DNA from: Richelia sinica FACHB-800
GTDB lineage: Bacteria > Cyanobacteriota > Cyanobacteriia > Cyanobacteriales > Nostocaceae
Assembly: GCF_014698825.1 (NCBI RefSeq)
Contig: NZ_JACJTT010000002.1
Span: forward strand, 248,001 to 312,000
Length of the DNA: 64,000 bases
Direction: 5' to 3'
Part shown: piece after piece, positions 34,289 through 42,683 of the stretch
Numbering within the stretch: position 1 is the stretch's first letter
Layout of the letters: every line of letters starts with the position of its first letter
Program-made: the position numbers and the translations under genes
The notes under the pieces: generated by a model
The model's input: the letters and a program-made list of their open reading frames with translations, nothing else
What the model was told of the DNA's origin: nothing
The model's database searches: none

Positions 34289-34708
34289 TTGTTCATGAGT
34301 CTAAGCGTATTTAATTATTTATATATGAACAACGCATGTATTAATATTACAAATCTCGGTTTTTATTAAGAAAAATTGCAGATACTTGATCCCCTTGCTA
34401 AAGTGTGAATCGTAGTAGGTTCTGTGTACAGCTTGTATAGAGGAGACTTATCGCTCATGCTCTACATCAACAACATAGTTATTCTTCATCTCATGCAGCG
34501 ATAAGTTCCGACGTTGTTGAGCATCTTCAAGTTTTCAGTCCAGATTTGTGAGAATTGTTTTGCTGCCAATGATGAAGTTCAACTTACACCCAGGTGAAAC
34601 CACAAATCACTTTTTATCTCAGTGAGCAATGGAGCAAGATACATTTGTCAACTCTTGATTAAACAACATCAAAGCCCATTGAGATTTGCAACTCTAGAGG
34701 TTTTAGTT
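34289..34708. other. Intergenic region, 420 bp, with a possible pseudoknotted RNA
   Basis: Between the psb34 terminator and the dehydrogenase ATG. It contains the structured stretch described at 34443-34520; otherwise AT-rich with no gene. Confidence 0.5.
34443..34520 (+). ncRNA. Possible structured leader RNA or small RNA with pseudoknot
   Basis: ACTTATCGCT (34446-34455) pairs perfectly with AGCGATAAGT (34497-34506), and CATG pairs with CATG just inside after a one-base bulge, giving a 14-bp stem. Eight bases of its loop, TCAACAAC (34467-34474), are complementary to GTTGTTGA (34513-34520) just after the stem: the A-B-A'-B' order of an H-type pseudoknot. It lies about 190 bases upstream of the dehydrogenase ATG. 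There is no terminator, so a leader is likelier than a separate RNA. It matches no RNA family I know. Confidence 0.35.
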
Positions 34709-35524
34709 ATGAACATTCAAGGAAAGACAGCTTTAGTCACCGGTGCCAGTCGGGGAATTGGGCGAGCGATCGCGCTAGAATTGGCACAACAAGGTATGAA
34801 ACGCTTGCTATTACTGGCACGGAACCAAGAAAAACTAGCTCAAGTTGCCCTGGAAATTGAAAAGCTAGGTGTGGAAGTTGTCACCTTAGCATTGGATCTG
34901 AATTCACCCGTGGAAGTAAATATTTCCCTAGCCCAAGCTTGGCGAGACTATGGGCCTATTCATCTCCTCGTTAATTGTGCCGGAGTCGCTCATCAAGTTC
35001 CTTTTTTACAGTCCCAATTGTCCCAAGTGCGGGATGAAATTAACGTTAATCTGGTTGGTATGTATACCATCACCCGCTTAGTTGCCCGGCGGATGGCTGC
35101 TAGACAAGAAGGAACTATTGTTAATGTGTCTAGCTTAATGGGTAAGGTCGCAGCACCAACAATGGCTACCTATTCAGCTACGAAATTTGCCATTTTAGGT
35201 TTCACCCAAGCCTTACGGGGTGAACTAGCAGCACATAATATTCGAGTTATGGCTTTGCTACCTTCTTTGACTGATACAGATATGGTGCGAGAACTGCAAT
35301 GGTTTCGCTGGGTAATGCCTATGACCCCTAAAAAAGTTGCTCAAGCACTTGTAGCTGGACTACACAAAGAAACACCAGAAATTTTAGTGGGATGGCAAAG
35401 TCATTTAGCAGTGTGGTGCAGTCGCATTCTTCCCAGAGTGCTGGAGAAGATTTTACTCCTGTCTGCCCCTATGTCCCAAAATCAACGCAAACGTTACCAA
35501 CGATTTAAATTCATGACCAATTAG
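34709..35524 (+). CDS. Short-chain dehydrogenase/reductase
   Basis: The 271-aa classical SDR has the cofactor motif TGASRGIG (about 12-19), NCAG at about 88-91, catalytic Ser in VNVSSLMG, and the Y-x3-K pair in TYSATKFAILG. Basic residues after the glycine motif (LLLARNQEKL) suggest NADP(H). The substrate is unknown; relatives include ketoacyl reductases and sterol- or sugar-type dehydrogenases. The ATG at 34709 has AGAGG eight bases upstream and starts just before the Rossmann fold; an upstream in-frame extension from 34622 adds unrelated residues and is not chosen. The long leader carries the possible structured RNA. Confidence 0.88.
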   Translation: MNIQGKTALVTGASRGIGRAIALELAQQGMKRLLLLARNQEKLAQVALEIEKLGVEVVTLALDLNSPVEVNISLAQAWRDYGPIHLLVNCAGVAHQVPFLQSQLSQVRDEINVNLVGMYTITRLVARRMAARQEGTIVNVSSLMGKVAAPTMATYSATKFAILGFTQALRGELAAHNIRVMALLPSLTDTDMVRELQWFRWVMPMTPKKVAQALVAGLHKETPEILVGWQSHLAVWCSRILPRVLEKILLLSAPMSQNQRKRYQRFKFMTN

Positions 35525-35558
35525 GACAAAGACCCTACCAACATCCACATAAACCTCA

Positions 35559-35617
35559 AGGGCGGGTTCACATATATCCTCGTTCATTAACCAACATCCA
35601 AATAAACCCGCCCCTAC
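35559..35617 (+). repeat. Short GC-rich intergenic repeat, copy 2
   Basis: AGGGCGGGTTCACATA at the left and CCAAATAAACCCGCCCCTAC at the right, with GGGCGGG and CCCGCCC inverted. It shares these boxes with the element at 21204-21244 but has a longer middle. Confidence 0.5.
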
Positions 35618-35776
35618 ATTAACTAATTACGGTGTAATAAAATTACATCAATTTTTGTTCATCCAATATATCCGTATAGTCCGGTGTAAATTTACAAAAA
35701 GATATAAAATCTGACACTGTTCCTCAATTAAGTAAAGTATTATAAATTACCGGAAAGCTTAATTTGACATAATTTA

Positions 35777-36448
35777 ATGATGTTCAAATTTTCATTATCA
35801 TCATCTGCCAAAACCACAGAAATTGCCGTTTCTAAACAGTTTCGTTATTTAATAGCCATTGGTGGATTAGTTTTAATTAGTGTGATGAGTTCTGCGGGTG
35901 GCTCACCTGTTGAGCATACCATTACTAATAGTTGGGAAGGGTTGATTTGGGGAATAGCAGACCCAGTAATTGATTTAGCTCGTTTAGCTGGGATAGTGGG
36001 TTTGGGTTTACTATCAGCTAGGTTGATACATGGTGTGTGGATAGCATTAGGATTTGCTGTGGCTGTATTGGGTGGGGAAGTGATGAACCTGATGCAGTTT
36101 CATTTACCAAGTGGGGAAATAGCGATCGCTATTTCTACAGCTATCTTAGGTATGATGCTATTAGCTGCCAAACCTATTCACGGTTTAGCGATCGCTTTTG
36201 TGAGTGTAGCAGCTGGATTATTTCACGGCTATGCTAGTGCTGAGTTTATTCATCATCTAGACCCAATCGCTGTAGTTACCTATTTTATCGGTGTCATCTT
36301 CACTCAAACCGTAATTTTTCTGTCTGCACGGGAAATTGGTAGAGTCATCATCAGTGCAGAAATTAACCAGCTTTTATCCCGAAAACTGCGGTTAGCTGGG
36401 TTAGTTTTTGCCGCTATTGGTTTTGTTTGTTTGGGTAACTCCCTATGA
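35777..36448 (+). CDS. HupE/UreJ-family membrane protein
   Basis: The 223-aa protein has about six to seven transmembrane segments and the family signature GLFHGYASAE (about 146-155), with histidines within the membrane (RLIHG, KPIHG, FIHHLDP) as expected for a metal carrier. HupE/UreJ proteins are thought to take up nickel or cobalt for hydrogenase, urease or related enzymes. No hydrogenase or urease genes are adjacent and no cobalamin riboswitch was recognised upstream, so the metal is open. The start is the ATG at 35777 (a second ATG follows immediately). A strong terminator lies just after the stop. Confidence 0.78.
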   Translation: MMFKFSLSSSAKTTEIAVSKQFRYLIAIGGLVLISVMSSAGGSPVEHTITNSWEGLIWGIADPVIDLARLAGIVGLGLLSARLIHGVWIALGFAVAVLGGEVMNLMQFHLPSGEIAIAISTAILGMMLLAAKPIHGLAIAFVSVAAGLFHGYASAEFIHHLDPIAVVTYFIGVIFTQTVIFLSAREIGRVIISAEINQLLSRKLRLAGLVFAAIGFVCLGNSL

Positions 36449-36450
36449 AA

Positions 36451-36470
36451 AAAGGGGCTATAGCCCCTTT
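36451..36470. terminator. Bidirectional terminator
   Basis: AAAGGGGCTA/TAGCCCCTTT is a perfect 20-bp palindrome between the HupE/UreJ gene and the convergent sugar transferase. On the minus strand it is followed by a six-T run; on the plus strand by TTTCTATT. Confidence 0.8.
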
Positions 36471-36514
36471 CTATTCACTATATCTTGAGGATTAAGATAG
36501 TTGGTTGATTGTGC

Positions 36515-37192
36515 TTAAAAAGCGCCAACTTTTGCCAAAATCACGTAAATGGTTTTGACAATCAACCACAAATCATAGAGAGGATGCCATTTATGTTGAT
36601 ATTGCAAATCTAAATTCACAACTTGTTCAAATTCTTGAATGTGTGAACGTCCATTAGCTTGCCATTCTCCAGTCAAACCTGGTTTTACTCTCAATCTCTG
36701 CCAATGGAACTGATTGTATTTAATTACTTCATCCGCAGTTGGTGGACGAGTACCAACTAAACTCATTTCTCCTAATAACACATTCCAAAATTGAGGTAGT
36801 TCGTCCAAACTCGTACTTCTTAAAAAGCGGCCTATTCTGGTAACTCGAAAATCATTCTTATTTTTGAAAATGAATCCATCGGCTTCATTGGCAACTAAGT
36901 GCTTTAACTTTTCTGCATTTGTCACCATAGTGCGAAATTTCCGAATTTGGAAGGGACGACCCAACAATCCATAGCGTTCCTGAGTAAAGAAAATTGGACC
37001 CGGATCATCAAGTTTAATTGCAATAGCAATCGGTACAAAGAGAATTCCTAAAATCGTTAACCCTACCAAACTTCCTGCAATGTCGCAAATGCGTTTGAAT
37101 TTAGACTGTACGGAAGGATGGGGTATAAATTTGAATTCCCAATGCGCTGGAGTCCTACCTTGATCAAGGTTTTTGAATGAAGTTGTGTACAT
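36515..37192 (-). CDS. Bacterial sugar transferase (initiating phosphoglycosyltransferase, WcaJ/ExoY type)
   Basis: The 225-aa protein has one hydrophobic segment (SLVGLTILGILFVPIAIAIK, about 40-59) and the catalytic domain of monotopic phosphoglycosyltransferases: KRICDIAGS, DDPGPIFFTQERYG, FQIRKFRTM, LDELPQFWNVLLGEMSLVGTRPP and KPGLTGEWQANGR. It should transfer a sugar-1-phosphate from a UDP-sugar to undecaprenyl phosphate, the first step of an exopolysaccharide or O-antigen repeat. It is the short form without the extra N-terminal helices. The start is the ATG at 37190-37192; a TTG two codons upstream is less likely. It could feed the polymer handled by the Wzc-type proteins. Confidence 0.9.
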   Translation of the reverse strand: MYTTSFKNLDQGRTPAHWEFKFIPHPSVQSKFKRICDIAGSLVGLTILGILFVPIAIAIKLDDPGPIFFTQERYGLLGRPFQIRKFRTMVTNAEKLKHLVANEADGFIFKNKNDFRVTRIGRFLRSTSLDELPQFWNVLLGEMSLVGTRPPTADEVIKYNQFHWQRLRVKPGLTGEWQANGRSHIQEFEQVVNLDLQYQHKWHPLYDLWLIVKTIYVILAKVGAF

Positions 37193-37760
37193 TGTCAAGG
37201 CCCGTAAAAGTGATAAACGTAAAGTTTATGTAATTTTTATTGATTATAGCCACACAAAGTTTTAACACTAAATGATGAATATACGCAATTCCCGCAAATA
37301 GCATCTTCGTCCAGTTCTATCAGTCAACTTTAATTGATAAAAATAGGCTGGAAATATCAAGAAATTCCGATAAATTGCCCAAGAAGATAGAAATTTCTGG
37401 TACTTTGGTAAAACTTCCATAAGTCTTCAATATTTGATATTTGCGTATAAATGTCTAAATCTCAAACTGACAAAAGTAAATATATCGTGAGGAAGATGTT
37501 TTATGTCTCTTAATCTGAATCATGCTGTTTGTTTTACAGAATTAACAACTAATTAAGAGAGTAGAATTGAATACCAAAATAGTACCATAGTGATCAATAC
37601 AGTTTATATCAAGATATTTTGGCACAAATGAACTAAACACAAGATTTATATATTTATATGAAAATACCCAAGACGCAAATCCTGATTTTGTGCTAGAGCA
37701 GCAAATATTTGCTAGTAATACTGATGATGAAAGTATGGGTTGAATATTAGGAATATTACT
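37193..37760. other. Intergenic region, 568 bp
   Basis: Divergent, AT-rich promoter region between the sugar transferase and a coiled-coil protein gene. I see no gene, RNA or strong inverted repeat in it. Confidence 0.55.
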
Positions 37761-38099
37761 ATGATGATTTCTCAAGATTGGAGCGGTCAAGACATGATTG
37801 CCACAGGAGCAGATGTTAAAATCAACAGATTAGAGTCTATTGTGGAACAAATAGGAGAAGCAGTATTGTCTACAACAGATACAATTGAACGACTGGCGGA
37901 GAGAGTAGAAGCTTTGACAAATCAAGTAGAAGCACAAGGCAGACAAGTCCAGCAACAAGGGTATCAAATTTTTGCTTTGTGTGATGCCGTACAAAGTCTA
38001 GCTGACTCCCAGAAGGACTCGTTGCAGCAACTGCATCATTTGTCGAAAACTGTAGATCAGCTGGTGCTGTTGCTACAGGGATTAGATGAAGAAGGATAA
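37761..38099 (+). CDS. Small coiled-coil protein, 112 aa, unknown function
   Basis: Not recognised. After a short N-terminal stretch (MMISQDWSGQDMIATGADV) the protein is one long heptad-patterned helix (INRLESIVEQIGEAV, IERLAERVEALTNQVEAQ, SLQQLHHLSKTVDQLVLLL) that should form a dimeric or trimeric coiled coil. No signal peptide or membrane helix. AGGA lies eight bases before the ATG at 37761, which decides against a TTG seven codons earlier. It converges with surE. Similar in style to the 124-aa protein at 53628. Confidence 0.65.
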   Translation: MMISQDWSGQDMIATGADVKINRLESIVEQIGEAVLSTTDTIERLAERVEALTNQVEAQGRQVQQQGYQIFALCDAVQSLADSQKDSLQQLHHLSKTVDQLVLLLQGLDEEG

Positions 38100-38142
38100 A
38101 TTTTGATATTTTTACACGCTGTGATTTTTGAGATTGATTTAA

Positions 38143-38823
38143 TCAAATTTTTAACTTGGTGATGGCGATTTTTCCAGAAAAGCAGATATCTACATCACTA
38201 CCAGGGGTGCGATCGCGTTTGCCGTATTCACCCACATAATAATAATCATCACCTTCAATGCGATAGTTCACAGGTAAAGGTTTGGTACAAGGTTGGCAAA
38301 ATACCACTTCAGGGTCTGGTTTTCCTGGCAGAAGATGAGGTAAATTGACATTCCAGAAGCATCCTGGTTCTAAAGGTCGCTCTAGTAAGTCCTTTAACAC
38401 ATCCCCTGTCCATTGCGCTGCTAAATCCCAGTTGTAATTGAGTTTGGCTTTTCGGTAGTGGGAAATAGCAACACCGGGAATGCCATGCATAGCAGCTTCT
38501 CTGACTGCTGCCACCGTCCCAGAGATGTAAGCATCTACTCCCAAATTTCCCCCAGCGTTAATACCTGACAGGACAAATTTCACATCTTTACAGATTTGTG
38601 ATAGAGCAATTCTCACACAATCTGCGGGAGTACCAGCGATCGCATACTCAAAATCCGAACGACGTTGGAGATTAATCGGACGATGAGTAGTAACTTGATG
38701 ACCACAGCCAGATTGATGGTCTTGGGGTGCAGCGATAATCACCTGTTGACCATTGACTGCTTTGAGTAATGCTTGGATACCAGGTGCGTCAATACCGTCG
38801 TCGTTGGTTAAGATAATTGTCAT
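38143..38823 (-). CDS. surE: 5'-nucleotidase SurE
   Basis: The 226-aa protein starts MTIILTNDDGIDAPGIQ, the diagnostic SurE N terminus in which adjacent aspartates bind the divalent metal. Further matches are SGCGHQVT, the SGINAGGNLGVDAYISGTVAAVREA segment and HGIPGVAIS. SurE hydrolyses nucleoside 5'- and 3'-monophosphates and short polyphosphate in the cytosol. I choose the ATG at 38821-38823 because it begins exactly at the conserved strand; the frame stays open a further 48 codons upstream, but that stretch translates a dispersed repeat. Confidence 0.95.
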   Translation of the reverse strand: MTIILTNDDGIDAPGIQALLKAVNGQQVIIAAPQDHQSGCGHQVTTHRPINLQRRSDFEYAIAGTPADCVRIALSQICKDVKFVLSGINAGGNLGVDAYISGTVAAVREAAMHGIPGVAISHYRKAKLNYNWDLAAQWTGDVLKDLLERPLEPGCFWNVNLPHLLPGKPDPEVVFCQPCTKPLPVNYRIEGDDYYYVGEYGKRDRTPGSDVDICFSGKIAITKLKI

Positions 38824-38858
38824 CCGATGTGGAATTCTCTCAATTTGAGTGCTGGAAC

Positions 38859-38959
38859 TATAGCAGGTGACAGGTGACAGGTGATAGGTGACAGTGCTAA
38901 AAGCTTTTGGGTATCTTATAGCTATAGTTAATGTCCTAACTGCCTTGTCTAGGGCTATA
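38859..38959 (+). repeat. TATAGC-ended dispersed repeat with GGTGACA units, full copy
   Basis: 101 bp bounded by TATAGC (38859-38864) and GCTATA (38954-38959). The left part is a run of GGTGACA/GGTGATA units, followed by GTGCTAAAAGC and GTCCTAACTGCCTTGTC. A longer reverse copy lies at 42365-42488 and fragments at 29852 and 44661. It overlaps the leader of surE. Confidence 0.65.
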
Positions 38960-39100
38960 TTAATCAATGATTAGTCATAAATACTTGTTTAAATTATACT
39001 CAGTCTCAAGATACTGTTCTCATTAATTATCCCTAAATCAGGTGATTTTGACATGGGATGTGTAGTATTTTGAGTGCAAGTCTGTGTTTGGATTCATCCC

Positions 39101-39829
39101 ATGAAACAGCTATTACAGCAATTATTCAGTCATAAAACATACATTATTCGCCTGATATTACCATTACTAGCGTTGGTAATGTCTGCCTCTGTATTTGCTA
39201 CACCAGCTTTAGCCACAGGTGTATATCAAATTCCTAATCTCACTCCAGATACCTGGATTTTAGACCAAGGTGAAGTTCTCAGCCGCATTAATGAAGGTAA
39301 GATTACTGGCATCCTCAAGGATTTAGCCCAGAAAACGGGTCAAGCGGTGAGAATCGTCACCATTCACCGTCTAGATTACGGTGAAACACCAGACAGTTTC
39401 GCTCAAGCCTTGTTTGCACAATGGTTTCCTACCCCAGAGGCACAAGCTAATGAAACTCTGTTGGTAGTTGATAACGTGACCAATGGTGCAGCCATTGTTG
39501 CTGGAAATCAAGCCAAGTCATTGTTAACTGATTCTATCGCCCAAAGTGTAGTTGAGGAAACCTTGGGTATTCCTTTACGCAATGGTAATAAATATAATCA
39601 GGCATTTTTGGATGTGAGCGATCGCTTAGTGGCTGTGCTCTCTGGTCAACCAGACCCCGGCCCACCGCAAGTAACAGAAGCAGTTCAAGTAGAAGGCACA
39701 TTCAAAAAAGCTGAAGAAACCGACCAAGGTAACGCTACAGCTTGGGTAGTGGGACTCTTAATTGCTGCTACCGTTATTCCCATGGCCACTTACTATGTTT
39801 ATCAAGTAATTCAGCCCAATGGTCAGTAA
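39101..39829 (+). CDS. psb32: Psb32 / TLP18.3-like TPM-domain protein
   Basis: The 242-aa protein has a signal peptide (hydrophobic LILPLLALVMSASVFA, cleavage near ATPALA, about residue 33), a TPM domain (about 40-180: WILDQGEVLSRINEGK, VRIVTIHRLDYG, ETLLVVDNVTNGAAI) and a C-terminal transmembrane helix (WVVGLLIAATVIPMATYYVY). This is the layout of cyanobacterial Psb32 and plant TLP18.3, which protect photosystem II and help its repair at the lumenal side of thylakoids. The start is the ATG at 39101, beginning the signal peptide; a longer in-frame start at 39074 is unlikely. Confidence 0.85.
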   Translation: MKQLLQQLFSHKTYIIRLILPLLALVMSASVFATPALATGVYQIPNLTPDTWILDQGEVLSRINEGKITGILKDLAQKTGQAVRIVTIHRLDYGETPDSFAQALFAQWFPTPEAQANETLLVVDNVTNGAAIVAGNQAKSLLTDSIAQSVVEETLGIPLRNGNKYNQAFLDVSDRLVAVLSGQPDPGPPQVTEAVQVEGTFKKAEETDQGNATAWVVGLLIAATVIPMATYYVYQVIQPNGQ

Positions 39830-39903
39830 TTAATTGGTGATGGGTGATTGAATTTTAGATTTGAGATTAACATCCACAATCCAAAATTCACTTACCTATC
39901 ACC

Positions 39904-40293
39904 TTAATCTTGAACGTATTCTTGACCTGTGACTAAAGCCACTTCTGCACGGACAAATTCCCGACCTAAGTAAGCAGCATGGTCTAACAAACTTACTGGA
40001 CAAGGTTGAGTTTCCTCAAAAATATTCACACACAGTTCCTTGGCAGTGCGTCCACTAAATACCGTTGTGTGGGTTCGTTCCACCTTTTCCCGTGCTGGAA
40101 TCACCTTACCTGTTTCTGGGTCTACAGCTAAACCTTGGTCATTAATCACATTGGTGAAATGCTTGGCATAAATTAACCGTTCATTCCGGTCAAGATAAAT
40201 GATGAAATATCCAGAAGGGTCAAGGTCTATATGACGCTGAGAAAGTTTGTTATCAATTGCTGTCAAATCATCAATGAGCAAATCCATCGGCAT
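39904..40293 (-). CDS. DUF4346-family protein, 129 aa
   Basis: The protein carries features I associate with the cyanobacterial DUF4346 family: LDPSGYFIIYLDRNERLIYAKH, the HTTVFSGRTAKELC segment, and LDHAAYLGREFVRAEVALVTGQEYVQD at the C terminus. No biochemical function is established to my knowledge. It is soluble, with no signal or membrane segment. The start is the ATG at 40291-40293, with another ATG two codons in. It converges with psb32 and precedes the FemAB-like gene's stop by 66 bases. Confidence 0.75.
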   Translation of the reverse strand: MPMDLLIDDLTAIDNKLSQRHIDLDPSGYFIIYLDRNERLIYAKHFTNVINDQGLAVDPETGKVIPAREKVERTHTTVFSGRTAKELCVNIFEETQPCPVSLLDHAAYLGREFVRAEVALVTGQEYVQD

Positions 40294-40359
40294 TCTAAAA
40301 AAATTTATCTAGATAGTGTTTTTAGATTACATCTCCAGTGTAGTGCTTGCATCACTTTT

Positions 40360-41544
40360 TTATTGATTAGACCCGTGATTAAATGGTAACTCTGCATTAG
40401 TAGCCGCTATTTCCTGTTCTTCCATTTGATTCACTTCCAGAATATAAGGGCGTAAGATTTGCCCTAAACGATTGTTATAGAAACGGTGCAGGCTGTAATT
40501 GGCAGTTGCAGGAAAACCACGACGTTTTTTGTGCCGACCACCAGCACCAGGGTCAAAAAGTTGGATACCCTGAGCGATCGCCCATTCTATGGGAGCATAA
40601 TAACAAGCATCAAAATGTAAACAATCTATTTCTTGAAAACTCCCCCAGTACCGTCCATAGAGTTTGTCTGCTTTATAAATACAGAAAGACATACCCATTG
40701 GTTGCCGGAGGTCTTGTTCATTATAGGCAGCAAAAAGCACGACCCGATGACTATAGTGATGGTGTAACTGCTCAAAAAACTTCTTTGTCAGGTACTTACT
40801 ACCCCACCAACCGAATTTATCGCAAGTATCGGCATAGAAATCATACATCAAGGGAAACAAAGACTTGGGAATAGCTTCTCCCGTCAACGCTTGCAGTTTT
40901 AACCCGGCCTTTTCCACAGCCTTTCTTTCCCGTTTAATATTCCGGCGTTGGTTGGCATTGAAAATTTGCAAATAATCGTCAAAGTTAGTAAATCCCCCAT
41001 TTTGCCAAATATAGCTATGGTGCAACCAAGCCGTATAACCTTGACGTTCTAGAATCGGTCGCCATTGGGGATCAACATAGAGGAAATGACAGCCAGAAAT
41101 CTGATGCTTTACACAGAAATTATCAATTTCATGCAACATCATCGCCGTGATTTCTTCTTCATCTTCCCCCGCAGCAATTAAAAACCGATAGCCTTCTGCG
41201 GGAGTTAACGGAGTCATTCCCAACAACTTAGGATAATACTCAATTCCCAATCGGGAAGCTAACTCTGCCCACTGATGATCAAAAACGAATTCACCGTAAC
41301 TATGTCCTTTGAGATAAAGGGGTGCAGCAGCTATCAAAGTTCGATCTCGCCACAAGGTCAAGTGATTGGGCATCCAACCTGTGTTAGCTGTGACGCTGTG
41401 GGAAGTTTCGAGATTATTCAGCCACTCCCACTCTAAAAATGGAGTTTTCAATGGTAGGGCTAAAGTATCCCAGGCAGTTTGGGGAACTTCGGCAATTTTG
41501 TTAGTCCAAACGACAGAATAGTGAGGTTTGATGTTTTCCACCAT
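40360..41544 (-). CDS. FemAB/GNAT-like acyltransferase (DUF482 family)
   Basis: The 394-aa protein has two GNAT-like halves. Recognisable family stretches are TPFLEWEWLNNLETS, PLYLKGHSYGEFVFDHQWA, the NQRRNIKRERK loop, LYGRYWGSFQEIDCLHFDACYY and FDPGAGGRHKKRRGF. The family is annotated as peptidogalycan biosynthesis/recognition or GNAT acyltransferase, mostly by homology to FemAB; the acyl donor and acceptor are unproven. I start it at the ATG at 41542-41544; a TTG six codons upstream is the alternative. The RibD-like gene ends 33 bases upstream, so the two may be co-transcribed. Confidence 0.82.
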   Translation of the reverse strand: MVENIKPHYSVVWTNKIAEVPQTAWDTLALPLKTPFLEWEWLNNLETSHSVTANTGWMPNHLTLWRDRTLIAAAPLYLKGHSYGEFVFDHQWAELASRLGIEYYPKLLGMTPLTPAEGYRFLIAAGEDEEEITAMMLHEIDNFCVKHQISGCHFLYVDPQWRPILERQGYTAWLHHSYIWQNGGFTNFDDYLQIFNANQRRNIKRERKAVEKAGLKLQALTGEAIPKSLFPLMYDFYADTCDKFGWWGSKYLTKKFFEQLHHHYSHRVVLFAAYNEQDLRQPMGMSFCIYKADKLYGRYWGSFQEIDCLHFDACYYAPIEWAIAQGIQLFDPGAGGRHKKRRGFPATANYSLHRFYNNRLGQILRPYILEVNQMEEQEIAATNAELPFNHGSNQ

Positions 41545-41577
41545 CTTGTGGTTAAGATCCAAAAGTTAGCACAAGCT

Positions 41578-42285
41578 TTAATTAGGGTAATCCATTGTCG
41601 TTGGTCGTAGCAGCTGATAATGCAAAAATATTTCTTGTTCAATCTGCTGAACTTCTAGCAAATGTAACTGCGGGGCAAAATAATATAAAAATCCCTGGCC
41701 TTCCACAGGTGTGGGTGCAGTTGCACCACCCAACAGCACAGGACAAACGGTGAGCCAAAATTCATCAATTACATTAGCAGCCAGCAACGTTGCCACTAAT
41801 TGACCCCCACCCAAAACGGCCACACGGGAGATTTGCACCTTAGCCAAGTATTGCCAAGCTGAGAGGGTATCTATTTCTCCATCGGGAGTTTCAAAAATCA
41901 AAATTTGTTCAAATTCGGCTCTTTCTTGCCAAAAATGTGCGCCTAAACTAGTGGTGAGTAGCCAACGTCTGACAGGTTGTCGAAAAAATTTAATTTCCGG
42001 ATTCAGATTCGCCGAATGGGAAATCACTATATGTACCGGCTGGGGAGGCCGATTTTCTTGTTGTCGCTGTTGCAAGAGAGTTGGATCTGTTACGGTGAGT
42101 GTTGTACCGTAGGCACGGAGAGTCCCAGCACCAAAGATAACGGCATCAGAGGCAGCAATTTGTTTTTCCAGGTGTGCTTTATCAGCCCCTGAGCCGAACC
42201 GAGCAGGCGATCGCCTATAATCTGCTATCTTGCCATCTGCACTCATGGCCAAAACCACTGTGGTATGAGGACGATGTTGCACCAT
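41578..42285 (-). CDS. RibD C-terminal-domain reductase
   Basis: The 235-aa protein is a stand-alone dihydrofolate-reductase-like domain: TTVVLAMSADGKIAD at the N terminus, DAVIFGAGTLRAYG, VAVLGGGQLVATLLAANVIDEFWLTVCPVLLGG. This is the pattern of the riboflavin-pathway reductase (5-amino-6-(5-phosphoribosylamino)uracil reductase), using NADPH. The deaminase half found in bifunctional RibD is absent, so it either pairs with a separate deaminase elsewhere or has another substrate. The start is the ATG at 42283-42285. Confidence 0.82.
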   Translation of the reverse strand: MVQHRPHTTVVLAMSADGKIADYRRSPARFGSGADKAHLEKQIAASDAVIFGAGTLRAYGTTLTVTDPTLLQQRQQENRPPQPVHIVISHSANLNPEIKFFRQPVRRWLLTTSLGAHFWQERAEFEQILIFETPDGEIDTLSAWQYLAKVQISRVAVLGGGQLVATLLAANVIDEFWLTVCPVLLGGATAPTPVEGQGFLYYFAPQLHLLEVQQIEQEIFLHYQLLRPTTMDYPN

Positions 42286-42683
42286 TGGGTTGGTTTGATA
42301 GTTTGGATATTTTCTGTGTGATTGTGTTGTTGGAAATCTGTTAACAGTACACAGTTGTCATTGATATAGCATTGGACAGAGTGGTTAGAACACTAATTAA
42401 CACTAAAACTGAGACAGCCAAAGGCTTTTAGCACTGTCACCGTTCGGCTGACGCTCACGGCGAAGCCTGTTAACTGTCACCTGCTACAACTGGCAACTGA
42501 CCTATAGATGGGGCAACACAAGGGACTATTAAATCTACTTTCTCCGATTTTTGGTGTATTTTATCTTTTTTTGAGCCATAAAAGTTTTTTTAAGTTTTAA
42601 TTTTTCATCAATTCCCCACAGAGGTACTCGTCTAATTGCATATCGTTGCTATCGTGGTTTGCAGATGCGAAGTGAGACAGTAG
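42286..42683. other. Intergenic region, 398 bp, mostly a dispersed repeat
   Basis: Divergent gap between the reductase and a histidine kinase gene. The left half is the reverse-oriented 124-bp repeat (42365-42488). The right part is AT-rich and presumably holds the kinase promoter. Confidence 0.5.
42365..42488 (-). repeat. TATAGC-ended dispersed repeat, reverse copy with insert
   Basis: Begins TATAGC (42365-42370) and ends GCTACA (42483-42488). Reversed, it reads TAGCAGGTGACAG, then a GC-rich insert (CGTGAGCGTCAGCCGAACGG), then GTGACAGTGCTAAAAGCC and a diverged right end, parallel to the 38859 copy, which has GGTGACA units where this one has the insert. Confidence 0.6.

Noticed and set aside
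35525-35776. Cobalamin or nickel riboswitch upstream of the HupE/UreJ gene
   Set aside because: The region holds a short GC-rich repeat and AT-rich DNA; the conserved boxes of those riboswitches were not seen.
38824-38967. A 48-codon N-terminal extension of SurE
   Set aside because: The extension translates the dispersed GGTGACA repeat; SurE proteins start at the MTIILTNDDG strand.
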